Part shown: positions 48,696-58,974 of the stretch, piece by piece
Position numbering within the stretch: the first letter of the stretch is position 1
Layout: each line of letters opens with the position of its first letter
Origin: Erythrobacter sp. YJ-T3-07
GTDB taxonomy: Bacteria; Pseudomonadota; Alphaproteobacteria; Sphingomonadales; Sphingomonadaceae
Direction of reading: 5' to 3'
Assembly (NCBI RefSeq): GCF_015999305.1
Contig: NZ_JAEAGP010000001.1
Coordinates: 2,170,001-2,234,000, forward strand
Length of the DNA stretch: 64,000 nt
Notes under the pieces: generated by a model
Seen by the model: only the letters and a program-made list of their open reading frames with translations
Told to the model about the DNA's origin: nothing
The model's database searches: none
Position numbers and translations under genes: made by a program

Positions 48696-48711
48696 AGTGC
48701 AACATTGCACT
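48696..48711. promoter_or_regulatory. Inverted repeat upstream of glnB
   Basis: AGTGCAA-CA-TTGCACT is a perfect 7-bp inverted repeat in the 134-bp gap between argC and glnB, 64 bp before the GTG. It may be an operator. It has the GTGC...GCAC polarity, opposite to NtrC sites (GCAC...GTGC), so I do not call it an NtrC site. Confidence 0.4.
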
Positions 48712-48723
48712 AGGCTTGTGTGA

Positions 48724-49113
<390 letters not shown>

Positions 49114-49174
49114 CGGTCACCTGCGATAAGATTTCCCGGGCATTTCCGCCCGAAAACCATCCGAAAGGAGCATC

Positions 49175-50584
49175 ATGTCAACTGCCAGCGACATTCTGAA
49201 GCAGATCAAGGAACAGGATATCGAGTGGGTCGACCTGCGGTTCACCGATCCCAAGGGCAAATGGCAGCACCTGACCATGGTCGCCGATGTCCTGACGGAG
49301 GATGAGCTGGAAGACGGGCTGATGTTCGACGGTTCGTCGATCGCCGGCTGGAAGGTCATCAACGAATCCGACATGATCCTGCGTCCGGATCTGGAGCGGG
49401 TCTATCTCGATCCGTTCAGCGCGACCCCGATGATGATCATCTTCTGCGACATCGTGGAGCCGAACACGGGCGACTGGTACGCCCGCGATCCGCGCTCCAC
49501 CGCGAAGCGTGCGGAAGCCTATCTCAAGACCACCGGCGTGGGCGACACGATCTATGTCGGCCCCGAAGCCGAATTCTTCATGTTCGACGATGTCCGCTTC
49601 GAAGACGGCTATGCCGGTTCGGGCTTCTCGATCGACGATATCGAGCTGCCGACCAACTCGGGCCGTGAATACGACGCGGGCAACATGGCCCACCGTCCGC
49701 GCGCCAAGGGCGGTTACTTCCCCGTCGCGCCGGTCGATTCCGCGGTCGACATCCGCGGCGAGATGGTCGCCACGATGAGGGAAATGGGCCTCAACTGCGA
49801 CAAGCACCACCACGAGGTTGCCGCAGCGCAGCACGAGCTGGGCCTGATCTTCTCGACCTTGGTCGAAACCGCCGACAACATGCAGATCTACAAGTACGTC
49901 GTGCACCAGGTCGCGCATGCCTACGGCAAGTCGGCGACCTTCATGCCCAAGCCGATCAAGGACGATAACGGCAGCGGCATGCACACCCACATGTCGATCT
50001 GGAAGGATGGCAACCCGACCTTCGCGGGCACCGGCTATGCCGGCCTGTCGGACAACTGCCTCTATTACATCGGCGGCGTCATAAAGCACGCCAAGGCATT
50101 GAACGCCTTCACCAACCCGACCACCAACAGCTACAAGCGGCTGGTCCCGGGCTTCGAAGCGCCGGTGCTGCTGGCGTACTCGGCCCGCAACCGCTCGGCT
50201 TCGTGCCGCATTCCCTATGGTGCGGGCGAGAAGGCGAAGCGCGTCGAATTCCGCTTCCCCGATGCGATGGCCAACCCCTACCTCGCCTATTCGGCGCTGC
50301 TGATGGCGGGCCTCGACGGGATCACCAACAAGATCCACCCGGGCGAGGCGATGGACAAGAACCTTTACGACCTGCCGCCGGCCGAACTGGCCGACGTGCC
50401 GACCGTGTGCGGTTCGCTGCGCGAAGCGCTGGTCGCGCTGGAGGAAGACCACGAGTTCCTGCTCAAGGGCGACGTCTTTACCAAGGACCAGATCGACGCC
50501 TATGCCGAGCTGAAGTGGGAAGAGGTGATGCGCACCGAAACCACCCCCTGCCCGGTCGAATACGACATGTACTACAGCGCGTAA
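49175..50584 (+). CDS. glnA: Glutamine synthetase, type I
   Basis: The 469-residue dodecameric GS-I forms glutamine from glutamate and ammonia. Visible are [11 protein letters not shown], the ATP/glutamate site [20 protein letters not shown] and the adenylylation tyrosine in [10 protein letters not shown], so it is the beta subtype controlled by GlnE and PII. Its codon use is uniform, as in highly expressed genes. Transcription ends at a strong terminator 32 bp downstream. Confidence 0.98.
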   Translation: MSTASDILKQIKEQDIEWVDLRFTDPKGKWQHLTMVADVLTEDELEDGLMFDGSSIAGWKVINESDMILRPDLERVYLDPFSATPMMIIFCDIVEPNTGDWYARDPRSTAKRAEAYLKTTGVGDTIYVGPEAEFFMFDDVRFEDGYAGSGFSIDDIELPTNSGREYDAGNMAHRPRAKGGYFPVAPVDSAVDIRGEMVATMREMGLNCDKHHHEVAAAQHELGLIFSTLVETADNMQIYKYVVHQVAHAYGKSATFMPKPIKDDNGSGMHTHMSIWKDGNPTFAGTGYAGLSDNCLYYIGGVIKHAKALNAFTNPTTNSYKRLVPGFEAPVLLAYSARNRSASCRIPYGAGEKAKRVEFRFPDAMANPYLAYSALLMAGLDGITNKIHPGEAMDKNLYDLPPAELADVPTVCGSLREALVALEEDHEFLLKGDVFTKDQIDAYAELKWEEVMRTETTPCPVEYDMYYSA

Positions 50585-50615
50585 TCGGGCGCCGATCCCA
50601 GCGGATCACCAGGAG

Positions 50616-50645
50616 AAGGCCGCCGGAGCGATCCGGCGGCCTTTT
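50616..50645 (+). terminator. Rho-independent terminator of glnA
   Basis: A perfect 12-bp stem AAGGCCGCCGGA / TCCGGCGGCCTT with loop GCGA runs into TTTT. It separates glnA from the convergent membrane-protein gene and could act in both directions. Confidence 0.88.
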
Positions 50646-50669
50646 GCATTCAGCGGCTCCCGAGCCTGT

Positions 50670-51314
50670 TCAGCGCGGAGTGAGCATCCCGCGAGCACCG
50701 GTAGCGACGAACGCGCCGAGCAAGGTCATCCCCATGACCAGTGCGATCATCGATTTCGCTTCGATGGCCGGGCCCATTCCGTTCATCGAGAATGCGCCCC
50801 ATACCAGCAGGGTCGCGATCACCATCGCACCGGCGATGCTCCCCGCTTCCAGACTGACCTGACGCATCAGCTCGTCCTGGTATTTCCAGGTTTTCACGAT
50901 CAGGAAACCGGCCACGGCCAGGGCCACGATCACGGTTCCCACCGCGATGGAGACTGGCACCGTGCCGCCCGTCCCGCTGTTCGCCAGCACGATCATCATC
51001 ACTCCAAGAACACCATTGGCCAGCGAACTGCCGAGCAGCGACTGCCGGTTCTCGACCAGCTCGTCGCTATCTTCGACGTTGAGAACCCTGGAGCCTGCCT
51101 TCGGCATGAGCGTGCCGATACCCACGAACAGTGCCATGGCCAGATAAGCGATTCCGACCCCCGACAGGATCATCGAGGAACCACCCACTGTCGGCGCCTC
51201 GGTCCAACGGAACAGCAGCGTGACGCCGAAGAAGCCTGCGATGGCGCCAAGCAGGGCAGAAATGAGCATCTTCCGGAGAGGACGATGCGAGGATGGTTTC
51301 ACGCTAGGGTTCAT
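50670..51314 (-). CDS. Multi-pass membrane protein paired with an XRE regulator
   Basis: The 214-residue product has six likely membrane segments: near 17-35 (LISALLGAIAGFFGVTLLF), 50-68, 95-112, 120-140, 155-172 and 186-205. A basic cytoplasmic N-terminus precedes them. A charged loop (about 72-92) separates helices 2 and 3. No transporter or enzyme motif is seen. The ATG overlaps the stop of the upstream XRE gene (ATGA), so the two are coupled; the regulator probably controls this protein. Confidence 0.78.
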   Translation of the reverse strand: MNPSVKPSSHRPLRKMLISALLGAIAGFFGVTLLFRWTEAPTVGGSSMILSGVGIAYLAMALFVGIGTLMPKAGSRVLNVEDSDELVENRQSLLGSSLANGVLGVMMIVLANSGTGGTVPVSIAVGTVIVALAVAGFLIVKTWKYQDELMRQVSLEAGSIAGAMVIATLLVWGAFSMNGMGPAIEAKSMIALVMGMTLLGAFVATGARGMLTPR

Positions 51315-51523
51315 GAGTTACTCTCCGGGGTCCAGTCGTCGATAAACAGATCCGGCACGTCGACGGCGAACAGCTTCGCCATACGCAGTGCCAGCGGGAG
51401 AGAGGGATCGTACTTGTCGGTTTCGACCGCGTTGATCGTCTGGCGGGACACGCCGAGCCTTCGGGCAAGCTCGCCCTGGCTCCAGCCCGACCCTTCGCGG
51501 TAGTGCTTCACACGATTTTGCAA
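51311..51523 (-). CDS. Small XRE-family transcriptional regulator
   Basis: The 70-residue protein is almost only a helix-turn-helix: WSQGELARRLGVSRQTINAVETDKYDPSLPLALRMAKLF, the pattern of compact XRE regulators that repress their own operon with a membrane protein. The TTG at 51523 gives the usual start (NRVKHYR); GGGAG lies 9 nt before it. Three tandem 17-bp palindromic units directly upstream overlap a -35/-10 pair, which points to autorepression. An 8-bp hairpin lies between these and the ribosome site. Confidence 0.88.
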   Translation of the reverse strand: MQNRVKHYREGSGWSQGELARRLGVSRQTINAVETDKYDPSLPLALRMAKLFAVDVPDLFIDDWTPESNS

Positions 51524-51539
51524 CCGATCATTCTCCCGG

Positions 51540-51560
51540 CAGCACCCACCTCGGGTGCTG
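51540..51560 (-). promoter_or_regulatory. Leader hairpin before the XRE gene
   Basis: CAGCACCC-gaggt-GGGTGCTG (minus strand) is a perfect 8-bp stem with a 5-nt loop. It lies between the operator array and the GGGAG ribosome site, 17 bp before the TTG start. It could stabilise the leader or modulate translation; there is no T run, so it is not a typical terminator. Confidence 0.5.
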
Positions 51561-51611
51561 ACAAGAGCTCTTTACAGTCAAGAACTCTTGTCAGTCAAGA
51601 GCTCTTGTCAG
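51561..51611. promoter_or_regulatory. Operator array: three tandem 17-bp palindromic units
   Basis: The units acaagagctctttacag, tcaagaactcttgtcag and tcaagagctcttgtcag abut without gaps at 51561, 51578 and 51595. Each holds the palindrome CAAGAGCTCTTG, perfect in unit 3 and with one change in each of the others, so centres are exactly 17 bp apart. A minus-strand promoter (TTGACT at 51598-51593, TGTAAA at 51576-51571, 16-bp spacer) lies inside the array. This fits cooperative autorepression by the XRE protein. Confidence 0.8.
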
Positions 51612-51638
51612 GTCGCGGTGCGGGCCGCAGCGGGCCGG

Positions 51639-54600
51639 CTAGTAGTCCCGGCTCGCCTCCACCGACACGCTGTTGCGCCCAACGGTTGAGACCGTGGCCA
51701 GCAGCGAAAGCCAGCTGGTGATCCGGAATTCGGCATCGGTCGCGCTATAGCCGCGGCCATCGGTAATCAGTTCGACGTAGAACCGCCGTCCGATGTTCTT
51801 GCCCAGGGCGATCGACGTACCCCGGTCGAGAACCGGGTCCGCCGAGACGATCCGCAGCCGATCGAGCCCGATCGCGCTGCGCAGCTGGTTGATCGGGTCG
51901 AGCCCGCCCCCACCGCGCAGCGAAGCGACCGCAGCGCCGAGCTGCAGCGCATCGGTGGCGGAAAGGCTCGTGATGGAACCGCCGAACAGCAGGCGCGAGA
52001 GGATTTCCTCCTCGGGCAGCGAGGGGTTGGAGCTGAAGGTGATCTCCGGCTGCTGGGCATTGCCCTGCACGCTGACCGTCACATCGATCCCGTTATTGTC
52101 GGTCTCCGCAACGATGTCGAGCCGGGGGTCGATCGCGCGACTCTCGTCGAACTCGATCCGCCCGCGGGTCACCTCGAAGCGTGCCCCCGCGAAGGTGTAG
52201 TCGCCCCGGACCAAGTTCGCCTCGCCCCCGATCCGCATCTCCTGCGTGGTGCCGCGCACGCGGACATTGGCGCTCCATTCGCTGTCCAGTCCCATGCCGT
52301 CGACATCGACGCGGCTCGGCGCGCGCGCATCGACCAGGAAGCGCCACGGCGCGCCCGGTGCAGACGGCTGGTAGCGGTCGCGCGGCAGATTGATCTCGCG
52401 CGTGGTGATCGTGGGAATGCTCGCAGTCTGCGCTCCATTGCCCAGCCGCCAGCTAGCCTTTTCGACCAGCAGGCGCCCGGCAATGGTGCCGCCCGATCCG
52501 TTGGAAACGATCCGCAGCGGCCCGGTAACGCTTGCCTGCAATCCGCGCGCATCGATCAGCTGCGCCTTTTGCGCCGCTGCACGAATATCGATTTCCGGCC
52601 CGCGACCGGGGCCCAGATTGGCGAGGTCGATCACACCGCTGCCGTTGACCGCGCCGCCATTGGGCGCAGTGCCGCGGAATTCTGTGATCTGGAGACGCGA
52701 TCCGGCGAAGGCACCACGCACGCGCGCTTCGCGGATATCGGTTCCGGAAACCGAACTCTGCACGCGCAGATTATCGCTCGACAGCGAACCGCGCACGCGC
52801 GGATCGGCCAGCGTGCCGCGAACATCGGCAGCAACCGCGACCGGGCCGGAGAAGTCGAACAGGTCGATCGCCGCCAGCCGCCACAGCGACTGGGCAGGCC
52901 CGCGATAGCGCAGCTGACCGAAGAGATCGCCCGCCTGCAGCCTTTCGAACAGGCTGCCATTGCGCGGCAGGTCGGAAATCAGCGCCTGCACGCGTCCGCC
53001 CTCGGTCCCGTTATCATCGAGGATGGCGCGCGCCTGAAGCCGGTCGGTCTCGAGCCGCGCGACCAGCGACAGGTCGACCGGCCGCGAGGCTAGGATCACG
53101 CCCGAGCGGGTGAACTTGTCGACCCTCACGCGCGCTTCCCCGGTGGGCAGCCCGTCCTTGGGCGCGGCGTAGGTGATCGTGCCCGACAGCGATCCGCCAA
53201 GCCCCGCATCGCCCATCACGATATCCGCCAGCGACAGGGGAATACCCCGCACGTTGAGGTCGAACCGCGTGGCTTCGCCGCCCATCCGGCCCTCGGCAAT
53301 CACGAAGCCGTCGCCATAACTGATCTGCGAGCGCTGGAGCGCCCAGCCGCCGCCATCGATCTTGGTCAGCACCGCGCGGCGCGGCATTGTCAGCTCTCTT
53401 CCGGCGAGGTTGCCGCGCGTGGCCAGCGCAATCCGGTCCGGCGCGATATCGGCTGCGAGTTGCAATGCGAACCCGCGTCCGCGCCGCCCGGCAATCGCCG
53501 CATTCACATCGCCGCGCCCGTTCACCAGCCGCGCATCGGCGGTCATCCGCCCGATGAACAGGCTGCCATAGACGATCCCTTGCGCGCTCGCCGTGCCCTG
53601 GACGGTCGTGTTGCCGTCCGCGATCTGGCCGCTCATATCAATGTCGGCCTCCGCGATCTCGAGTGCGGTGGCCCCGCCGAAGCGCGCGTTGCGCGCCGCC
53701 AGCGCAACGTCGAAGCCCTGCCCACCGCTGCGCGGCGCGAGCATGATCGTCCCATCGAGCCCGCCGCCTGTCAGCGCCAGCGTACCGCTGGCAGCGCCGC
53801 CGCCCAGCGTCAGATCGCCGGTCACGCTGGTTTCCGAGACGGTCAGAGTCTCCACCGCAATGCGGGTCGGCCCGCCCGGGGGGGAGAACAGGCCCAGCGT
53901 GCCATCGAACCGGCCGAGCGTCGAATCGCCCTCGGTCTCGATCCGGAAGCCCTCGTCGATCGGGCTCATCGCCACGCGCACATCGCGCAGGCCCGCAGCG
54001 GGCAGCGGCTCCGCAAACACCAGCACCGCTTCGGGGCCGCGGTCTGTCAGTGAAGCCTCGACCGTGAACGGCCCGTACTGCGCCTGCCGTCCGCGCCCGG
54101 CCACGCGTGTGGTCCCCGGCGCAACCTGCCCGTCGAGCACCATGTTCAGTTTGCGCGAGTCGAGCCGCACCTGGCGGAAATCGATCGGCGCATTCTGCGC
54201 AAGCGACACCCCGCCGGAAAAGTCGATCACCGGCCCCGCCAGATTGACTAGCGTGTCATTGGTGACGCGCGGCACCTGCCCGCGCACATCGGCGGTTAGC
54301 TTCCAGGCCCCGTTATAGAGGAAGTCGATTGAACCGCCCGCATTGACCCGCCCGATCTGCTCGAACGTCAGCCCGTTCACCGCAACCGGGCCGCGCACCT
54401 GCCAGCGGTTTTCCGCGACATTGGCGTTGAGCGAGAGTTGCGCGCTGGCATCCGGGAAGTTGATCCGGATGCTGTCGGACACCAGCTCGCGCCCGGTAAA
54501 CACCAGCCGCCCGTTGGCGGTGCCGCCGATCAGCCGTGGATCGGCGAGCGCGTTGCCGGTCTCGATCCGCCCCACACGCGCGTCGATCGGGATCACCCAG

Positions 54601-55826
54601 CGGCTGCCATCATAGGTCGCAGTGCCCTCCTGCGCGATATTGGTGATCGTGGCGCTGCCTGCATCGAAGCGCTGCGCCACCAGTTGGAAGGGAATGGCGA
54701 GATCGCGGAACGGCCCGTCGATCGTGCCGCTCGCCTGTGCGCCGACGAGTTGCAGGTTCTCCCCGAACAGGCGCGGATCGCGCACCGCCGCCTCGAACTT
54801 GATGCCGTCCGCGCGATTATCCGCCAGGTCCGCGCCGCCTTCGGCGACCAGCGAGAGGCCCTGCCCGATCAGCTCGACCTTGCCGTCCAGAACCCGGTCG
54901 GCGAAAGTACCGGCGGCCTCGATCCGCGTGTCGCGACCCAGCGCGCGCTGGGGAATTCCGGTCAGGAACGGCGTCGTGTCCGCCCGCCCGACAATGCCGT
55001 ATTTTCCGTCCTTCGCGCTCAGCCGGAAGCGGGCGAGCGATTCGCCGTTGCGGTTGAGCAGCATGTCGCCCGACCAGTCTTTCCACGTCCCGTCGCCATC
55101 GATCCGCCCGACATAATCTCCATCGAGATTGGCCAGACTGGTGATGACCCCGCCTGCGGGCGCATCCACGCGCATGTCGATATCGAACAGATCACCATCG
55201 GGCTCGGCAGTCAGGTCGAGCACCAAACGGTCGCCCTCCCCGAAGCGCCCGTTGGCCTTCACCATCGCGCGACCGTTGCGGATATCCGCGCTGCCGACCA
55301 GATTGACCTGCCGCCGCGCATCGCCCGCGACACCGGGGGCCAGCGTCCAGTCCACCAGCTCGAGCTGGTCGATGCGAATGTCGAAGCCCGGCAGCATCGT
55401 CGAATCCGGATCGCCGGGATTGAGCTTCGGCAAACGCTTGAGCTCGCCCCGTCGCGCTTCGACCGAGTCGATATCGAGCCCGCTGCTCAGCCAGACGAAG
55501 GGATTCCAGTCGAGATCGACCTCGGGCACGGTCAGGAACACGCCCTGCGGGTCCGCGAGCGAGAGGTCGTGCAGGACGAGATCGCTGTATATGCTGCCCT
55601 CGATCCGCCCGATCGAGATGCGCAAGCCCGACTTGGGCTCGATCTTGGCGACCTGGTCGACGATCCAGCGCTTGCCGATCGGACTGTTGAGGCCCGCGAC
55701 CAGCGCCGCGACCAGCAGTGCCAGCACGACCACGATACCCACCGCCCACTTGGCAATGCGCGCAGTGGCGCTCTTCCCGCGCGGCGCGTCTGCGGTCGCC
55801 TCTTCCCGGATCGCCTCTTCGCTCAT
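51639..55826 (-). CDS. tamB: Translocation and assembly module protein TamB
   Basis: The 1395-residue AsmA/TamB-type protein spans the periplasm and supplies lipids or substrates to the outer membrane with TamA. An N-terminal signal anchor lies near residues 27-48 (KWAVGIVVVLALLVAALVAGL). About 1000 residues of repetitive beta sequence rich in GTxDG and LAGxx patterns follow. The conserved C-terminal DUF490 domain includes DPRLDIVAETDNNGIDVTVSV, PSLPEEEILSRLLFGGS and the final Tyr, with an OMP-like end. Its ATG overlaps the tamA stop by one base. Confidence 0.95.
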   Translation of the reverse strand: MSEEAIREEATADAPRGKSATARIAKWAVGIVVVLALLVAALVAGLNSPIGKRWIVDQVAKIEPKSGLRISIGRIEGSIYSDLVLHDLSLADPQGVFLTVPEVDLDWNPFVWLSSGLDIDSVEARRGELKRLPKLNPGDPDSTMLPGFDIRIDQLELVDWTLAPGVAGDARRQVNLVGSADIRNGRAMVKANGRFGEGDRLVLDLTAEPDGDLFDIDMRVDAPAGGVITSLANLDGDYVGRIDGDGTWKDWSGDMLLNRNGESLARFRLSAKDGKYGIVGRADTTPFLTGIPQRALGRDTRIEAAGTFADRVLDGKVELIGQGLSLVAEGGADLADNRADGIKFEAAVRDPRLFGENLQLVGAQASGTIDGPFRDLAIPFQLVAQRFDAGSATITNIAQEGTATYDGSRWVIPIDARVGRIETGNALADPRLIGGTANGRLVFTGRELVSDSIRINFPDASAQLSLNANVAENRWQVRGPVAVNGLTFEQIGRVNAGGSIDFLYNGAWKLTADVRGQVPRVTNDTLVNLAGPVIDFSGGVSLAQNAPIDFRQVRLDSRKLNMVLDGQVAPGTTRVAGRGRQAQYGPFTVEASLTDRGPEAVLVFAEPLPAAGLRDVRVAMSPIDEGFRIETEGDSTLGRFDGTLGLFSPPGGPTRIAVETLTVSETSVTGDLTLGGGAASGTLALTGGGLDGTIMLAPRSGGQGFDVALAARNARFGGATALEIAEADIDMSGQIADGNTTVQGTASAQGIVYGSLFIGRMTADARLVNGRGDVNAAIAGRRGRGFALQLAADIAPDRIALATRGNLAGRELTMPRRAVLTKIDGGGWALQRSQISYGDGFVIAEGRMGGEATRFDLNVRGIPLSLADIVMGDAGLGGSLSGTITYAAPKDGLPTGEARVRVDKFTRSGVILASRPVDLSLVARLETDRLQARAILDDNGTEGGRVQALISDLPRNGSLFERLQAGDLFGQLRYRGPAQSLWRLAAIDLFDFSGPVAVAADVRGTLADPRVRGSLSSDNLRVQSSVSGTDIREARVRGAFAGSRLQITEFRGTAPNGGAVNGSGVIDLANLGPGRGPEIDIRAAAQKAQLIDARGLQASVTGPLRIVSNGSGGTIAGRLLVEKASWRLGNGAQTASIPTITTREINLPRDRYQPSAPGAPWRFLVDARAPSRVDVDGMGLDSEWSANVRVRGTTQEMRIGGEANLVRGDYTFAGARFEVTRGRIEFDESRAIDPRLDIVAETDNNGIDVTVSVQGNAQQPEITFSSNPSLPEEEILSRLLFGGSITSLSATDALQLGAAVASLRGGGGLDPINQLRSAIGLDRLRIVSADPVLDRGTSIALGKNIGRRFYVELITDGRGYSATDAEFRITSWLSLLATVSTVGRNSVSVEASRDY

Positions 55827-58048
55827 CAGAAGGCCTGCCCCAGCGAGACGTAGACCGCGACGAAGCTGTCGGTCGATCGTGGATTGATCGGGAAGGCGAC
55901 GTCCAGCCGCAGCGGGCCGAAGCCGCTCAGGTAGCGCACGCCGACACCCGCGCCGACGCGAATGTCTTCGAAGTCGGGATATTGCTCCACCCCGACCGAC
56001 CCTGCATCGACGAAGGGCACGACCTGCACCGCCCCGTCGAACAGCGGGGTGGGAATACGCACTTCGGCCGAGACCTCGACCAGCGAGCGCCCGCCGATCG
56101 GATCATTATCGTCATTGCGCGGCCCGATGGCGCGATAGCCGAAGCCACGCACGGAGCCGCCGCCCCCGGCGAAGAACCGCCGCGAAGGCGCGACATCATC
56201 CAGCCCCGCGCCGGTGATCGAACCGACCGCCACACGCCCGGCCAAAATCGGGCCGTTCTCGCCGATCTGCTTGTAATAGGAAGCGTCCGCCTGGTTGCGC
56301 AGATAGAAGCTCTGCATCCCCTCGGTGCGCGAAACTTCCGGCGATGTGCGCAGCGAGACGCGGAAACCCTCGGTCGGGTTGAGCAGGTCGTCCGTGGTGT
56401 CGATCTGCCCGTAGAGCGGCAGCGCGGCGACGAAATAGGTCTGGCGCGGCGGCGGTGTGGCATCGTCGAGGCTGCTGTTGTCGATGTCGTACGCAAGCCG
56501 CTCGTCCGACGCGACCAGTTCGAGCCCCATGCTCCAGCTGAACGGCTTCTGGAACAGCAGCGTCGATAGCTTCTCGTAGGTCGCGATCAGGCTGGCCGTG
56601 TCCGCGGCGAAGGCGGTGTTGTCGAGCGAGCTGGCAAAGGCGTCGATCGTCAGGATGCGGTCGCGCCCGCCAAAATTGCTCTTGCGGAAGGTGATGCCTG
56701 CCAGCTGTTCCTGCGTACCGGCAACGCCGCGCACCCTCAGCGCGCCTTCGGGCGGGAAGAGGTTGCGATGTTCCCAGCTTGCCTCGACCCGGATGCCCTC
56801 TTCGGTGCCGTAACCGATAGCGCCCGCGATGGTCCGCAGCTTCGCCTTGGTCAGGCCGACCTTCATGTCGACCACGCCCGGCTCGCCATTGGCGGGTGCC
56901 TGAGCCTCTACCGGAGTGATGGTTGTCGAGGAGACCAGCCCGGTGGCGATGATCGCGCGGCGCAGATCCTGCTCGTCGTCACGGTTGTAGATATCGCCCG
57001 GCTCGAACCTCGCGATCGAGCCGAGGTGCCTGCCGGAGAGGAAGTCCGGCTCTTCGGAGATCACCTTGCCGAAGACGTAGCGCCCGTTGGGGCGCACCGG
57101 CATCGTCAGATCGCCTTCGATCCGGGCATGGTCGATCAGCAGCTCGGGCGCGTCGATCTCGGCGAAGGGATAGCCGGTATTACCCAGCGCGGTGTCCAGA
57201 TCGCCCCGCTCGCGCACGATGTCGTAGCTGTCGACATAGTCGCCGGGCTTGAGCTCGAACGCGCCGCGCAGTTCCTGGTAATTGGGTGCCTGATCGAGAT
57301 TGCCCAGGTCGATAGTGCCGAAGGTGTAACGCTCGCCCGGCAAGACGTTGAAGCGGACCTGCGGGCGCTCGTCAGACCCGTCTATCAGATTGGGGCCGAC
57401 CTCGCGCACGATCTCGCCATCGTAATAGCCATAGGCGCGCAGCAGGCGCACCAACAGTTCCTCGTCCTCCCGCGCACGCGCGCCCAACTGGCCGACATTG
57501 GTCTCACTGTCGCCATAGGCCTCAATCGTGGAAAGGCTGGTGAACTGGTCGACGAAATCGTCCATCTGCGGGAATGCGTCGGGCTCGCTCGGGAAGGCGA
57601 GCGCCAGCTGATCGGTCAGATCGATCACCACCGGATCGATCAGCAGCGGACCGGACTGGAGCGGATTGTCGTCGGCGAAGGTGGCCGTGCCGTCGTCCTC
57701 GACCTGCTCGACCGGAGCCAGCTCCAGCGGATCGGGCCAGTCGATGGTCAGCCCGGGCAGATCGTCCAGCGGGCTCTCGGGCTCCAGCGCGGGGGCATCG
57801 GCCGGGAACGGTTTGGGCCCGTCGATCGGCGTCGGCTCTTCGGGAGGCACGCCATCGGCGGCCCATTCCTGCGCATTGTCGATCGCTTCGTCGGGGATCA
57901 GTGCTTCGAGCTCGGGGCTGGCCGAGCGATCCTGCGCAAAGGCGTATCCGGGCTGGCCGGCGAGCACCGCGGCAAGCGCGGCAATGCACGCACCGCGTGC
58001 GAACCTAGCGGGTGACGGCGAGCGCCTTGTCGCCTGCTCCGGCAGCAG
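55826..58048 (-). CDS. tamA: Outer-membrane translocation module TamA (Omp85 family)
   Basis: The protein has a signal peptide (cleavage near YAFAQ), an acidic Pro-rich stretch, three POTRA domains (about 175-420), and a 16-strand Omp85 barrel. The barrel has the lid-loop motif [16 protein letters not shown] and a closing aromatic residue, Phe. No ATG, GTG or TTG lies within 50 codons upstream of the signal peptide; the nearest is an ATG at 58204, inside bpt. A CTG at 58048 (or 58045), 5-8 nt behind GAAGG, gives a normal signal sequence and is proposed as start. About 740 residues. Confidence 0.88.
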   Translation of the reverse strand: MLPEQATRRSPSPARFARGACIAALAAVLAGQPGYAFAQDRSASPELEALIPDEAIDNAQEWAADGVPPEEPTPIDGPKPFPADAPALEPESPLDDLPGLTIDWPDPLELAPVEQVEDDGTATFADDNPLQSGPLLIDPVVIDLTDQLALAFPSEPDAFPQMDDFVDQFTSLSTIEAYGDSETNVGQLGARAREDEELLVRLLRAYGYYDGEIVREVGPNLIDGSDERPQVRFNVLPGERYTFGTIDLGNLDQAPNYQELRGAFELKPGDYVDSYDIVRERGDLDTALGNTGYPFAEIDAPELLIDHARIEGDLTMPVRPNGRYVFGKVISEEPDFLSGRHLGSIARFEPGDIYNRDDEQDLRRAIIATGLVSSTTITPVEAQAPANGEPGVVDMKVGLTKAKLRTIAGAIGYGTEEGIRVEASWEHRNLFPPEGALRVRGVAGTQEQLAGITFRKSNFGGRDRILTIDAFASSLDNTAFAADTASLIATYEKLSTLLFQKPFSWSMGLELVASDERLAYDIDNSSLDDATPPPRQTYFVAALPLYGQIDTTDDLLNPTEGFRVSLRTSPEVSRTEGMQSFYLRNQADASYYKQIGENGPILAGRVAVGSITGAGLDDVAPSRRFFAGGGGSVRGFGYRAIGPRNDDNDPIGGRSLVEVSAEVRIPTPLFDGAVQVVPFVDAGSVGVEQYPDFEDIRVGAGVGVRYLSGFGPLRLDVAFPINPRSTDSFVAVYVSLGQAF

Positions 58049-58826
58049 CGCCGCCTTCGCGCACGGCTTCCTGTATGAGACGATCCTGCTCTTCGGTTCC
58101 GAGCCGACGCCATCCGCGCGGGCCGAGCCGTTCGAGCGGGCGATAGCGGATCTTGTACTGCATCCGCGCGGATCCTTCGACCCAGTAGCCGAGATAGACA
58201 TAGGGCAGGCCTTCTTCGGCCGCGCGGCGGATGTGATCGAGAATGATGTAGTTGCCAAGACCCGACCGTACCTCGTTTTCCGGGTCGTAGAAGCTGTAGA
58301 TCATCGACAGCCCATCGCCTTGCCTGTCCGTCAGACAGGCGCCAACCAAACGACCCGTGGAGCCGTCGTCTGTCGGCTCCCTGTATTCAATAACATAGCT
58401 CGACACGGGCGTATGCTCCACCATGTCGGCATAGTCCACCTCGTCCATGCGCGTCATCCCGCCTTCTGGATGACGCTTCGCGAGATAATCCCGCAACAGC
58501 TCGAATTGTTCCGAGGTCGCCCACGGGCGGCATTCGGTCGCGACCAGATCGCTGTTGCGCTTGAGAATCCGCTTCTGCGCCTTGGACGGCGCGAATTCGG
58601 AGGTCACCACGCGAACCGAAACGCAGGCCTGACAGTTAACGCAGCTGGGCCGATAGGCGACGGTCTGGCTGCGACGAAAACCGATACGCCCGAGCGCTTC
58701 GTTGAGCTGGTCCGCGTGCGGCCCCTTCAGCTCGGTAAAAACCTTCCGCTCCATCCGGTCGGCCAGATAGGGACACGGCGCGGGGCTGGTCACGAAAAAG
58801 CGAGGGAAACGAACGGGGGCAGTCAC
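58005..58826 (-). CDS. bpt: Aspartate/glutamate leucyltransferase (N-end rule)
   Basis: Transfers Leu from leucyl-tRNA to proteins with N-terminal Asp or Glu, marking them for ClpS/ClpAP. The 273-residue protein begins [15 protein letters not shown], has the Cys-rich [12 protein letters not shown] and the ATE C-domain [12 protein letters not shown] and [14 protein letters not shown] at 58826 is chosen because conserved sequence begins there; a TTG 19 codons upstream is possible. Its 3' end overlaps the proposed tamA start by 44 nt. Confidence 0.93.
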   Translation of the reverse strand: MTAPVRFPRFFVTSPAPCPYLADRMERKVFTELKGPHADQLNEALGRIGFRRSQTVAYRPSCVNCQACVSVRVVTSEFAPSKAQKRILKRNSDLVATECRPWATSEQFELLRDYLAKRHPEGGMTRMDEVDYADMVEHTPVSSYVIEYREPTDDGSTGRLVGACLTDRQGDGLSMIYSFYDPENEVRSGLGNYIILDHIRRAAEEGLPYVYLGYWVEGSARMQYKIRYRPLERLGPRGWRRLGTEEQDRLIQEAVREGGAAAGAGDKALAVTR

Positions 58827-58918
58827 GGCTAGGCCTGGCGCTCCTGGCGATGGCGTAAATCTATCGATCGGCGGCTGGCCCAAGGATATGCCTCACCAGC
58901 CACCGTCTTAGAAGGGCC

Positions 58919-58970
58919 TTAACCACAAAGCAGGGTTAACGAGACCTTATTTTGCACATCTGTGGCAAAA
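58919..58970. repeat. Two inverted repeats between ilvA and bpt
   Basis: TTAACC (58919-58924) pairs with GGTTAA (58934-58939), and TTTTGC (58950-58955) pairs with GCAAAA (58965-58970). Both lie in the AT-richer 148-bp gap between ilvA and the bpt start. They may be operators of the bpt promoter or a weak terminator of ilvA; no T run follows on the minus strand. Confidence 0.35.
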
Positions 58971-58974
58971 CGGA

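Noticed and set aside
58919..58939. CtrA box (TTAA-N7-TTAA) between ilvA and bpt
   Set aside because: The two TTAA elements are 13 bp apart instead of 7 and are better explained as an inverted repeat.
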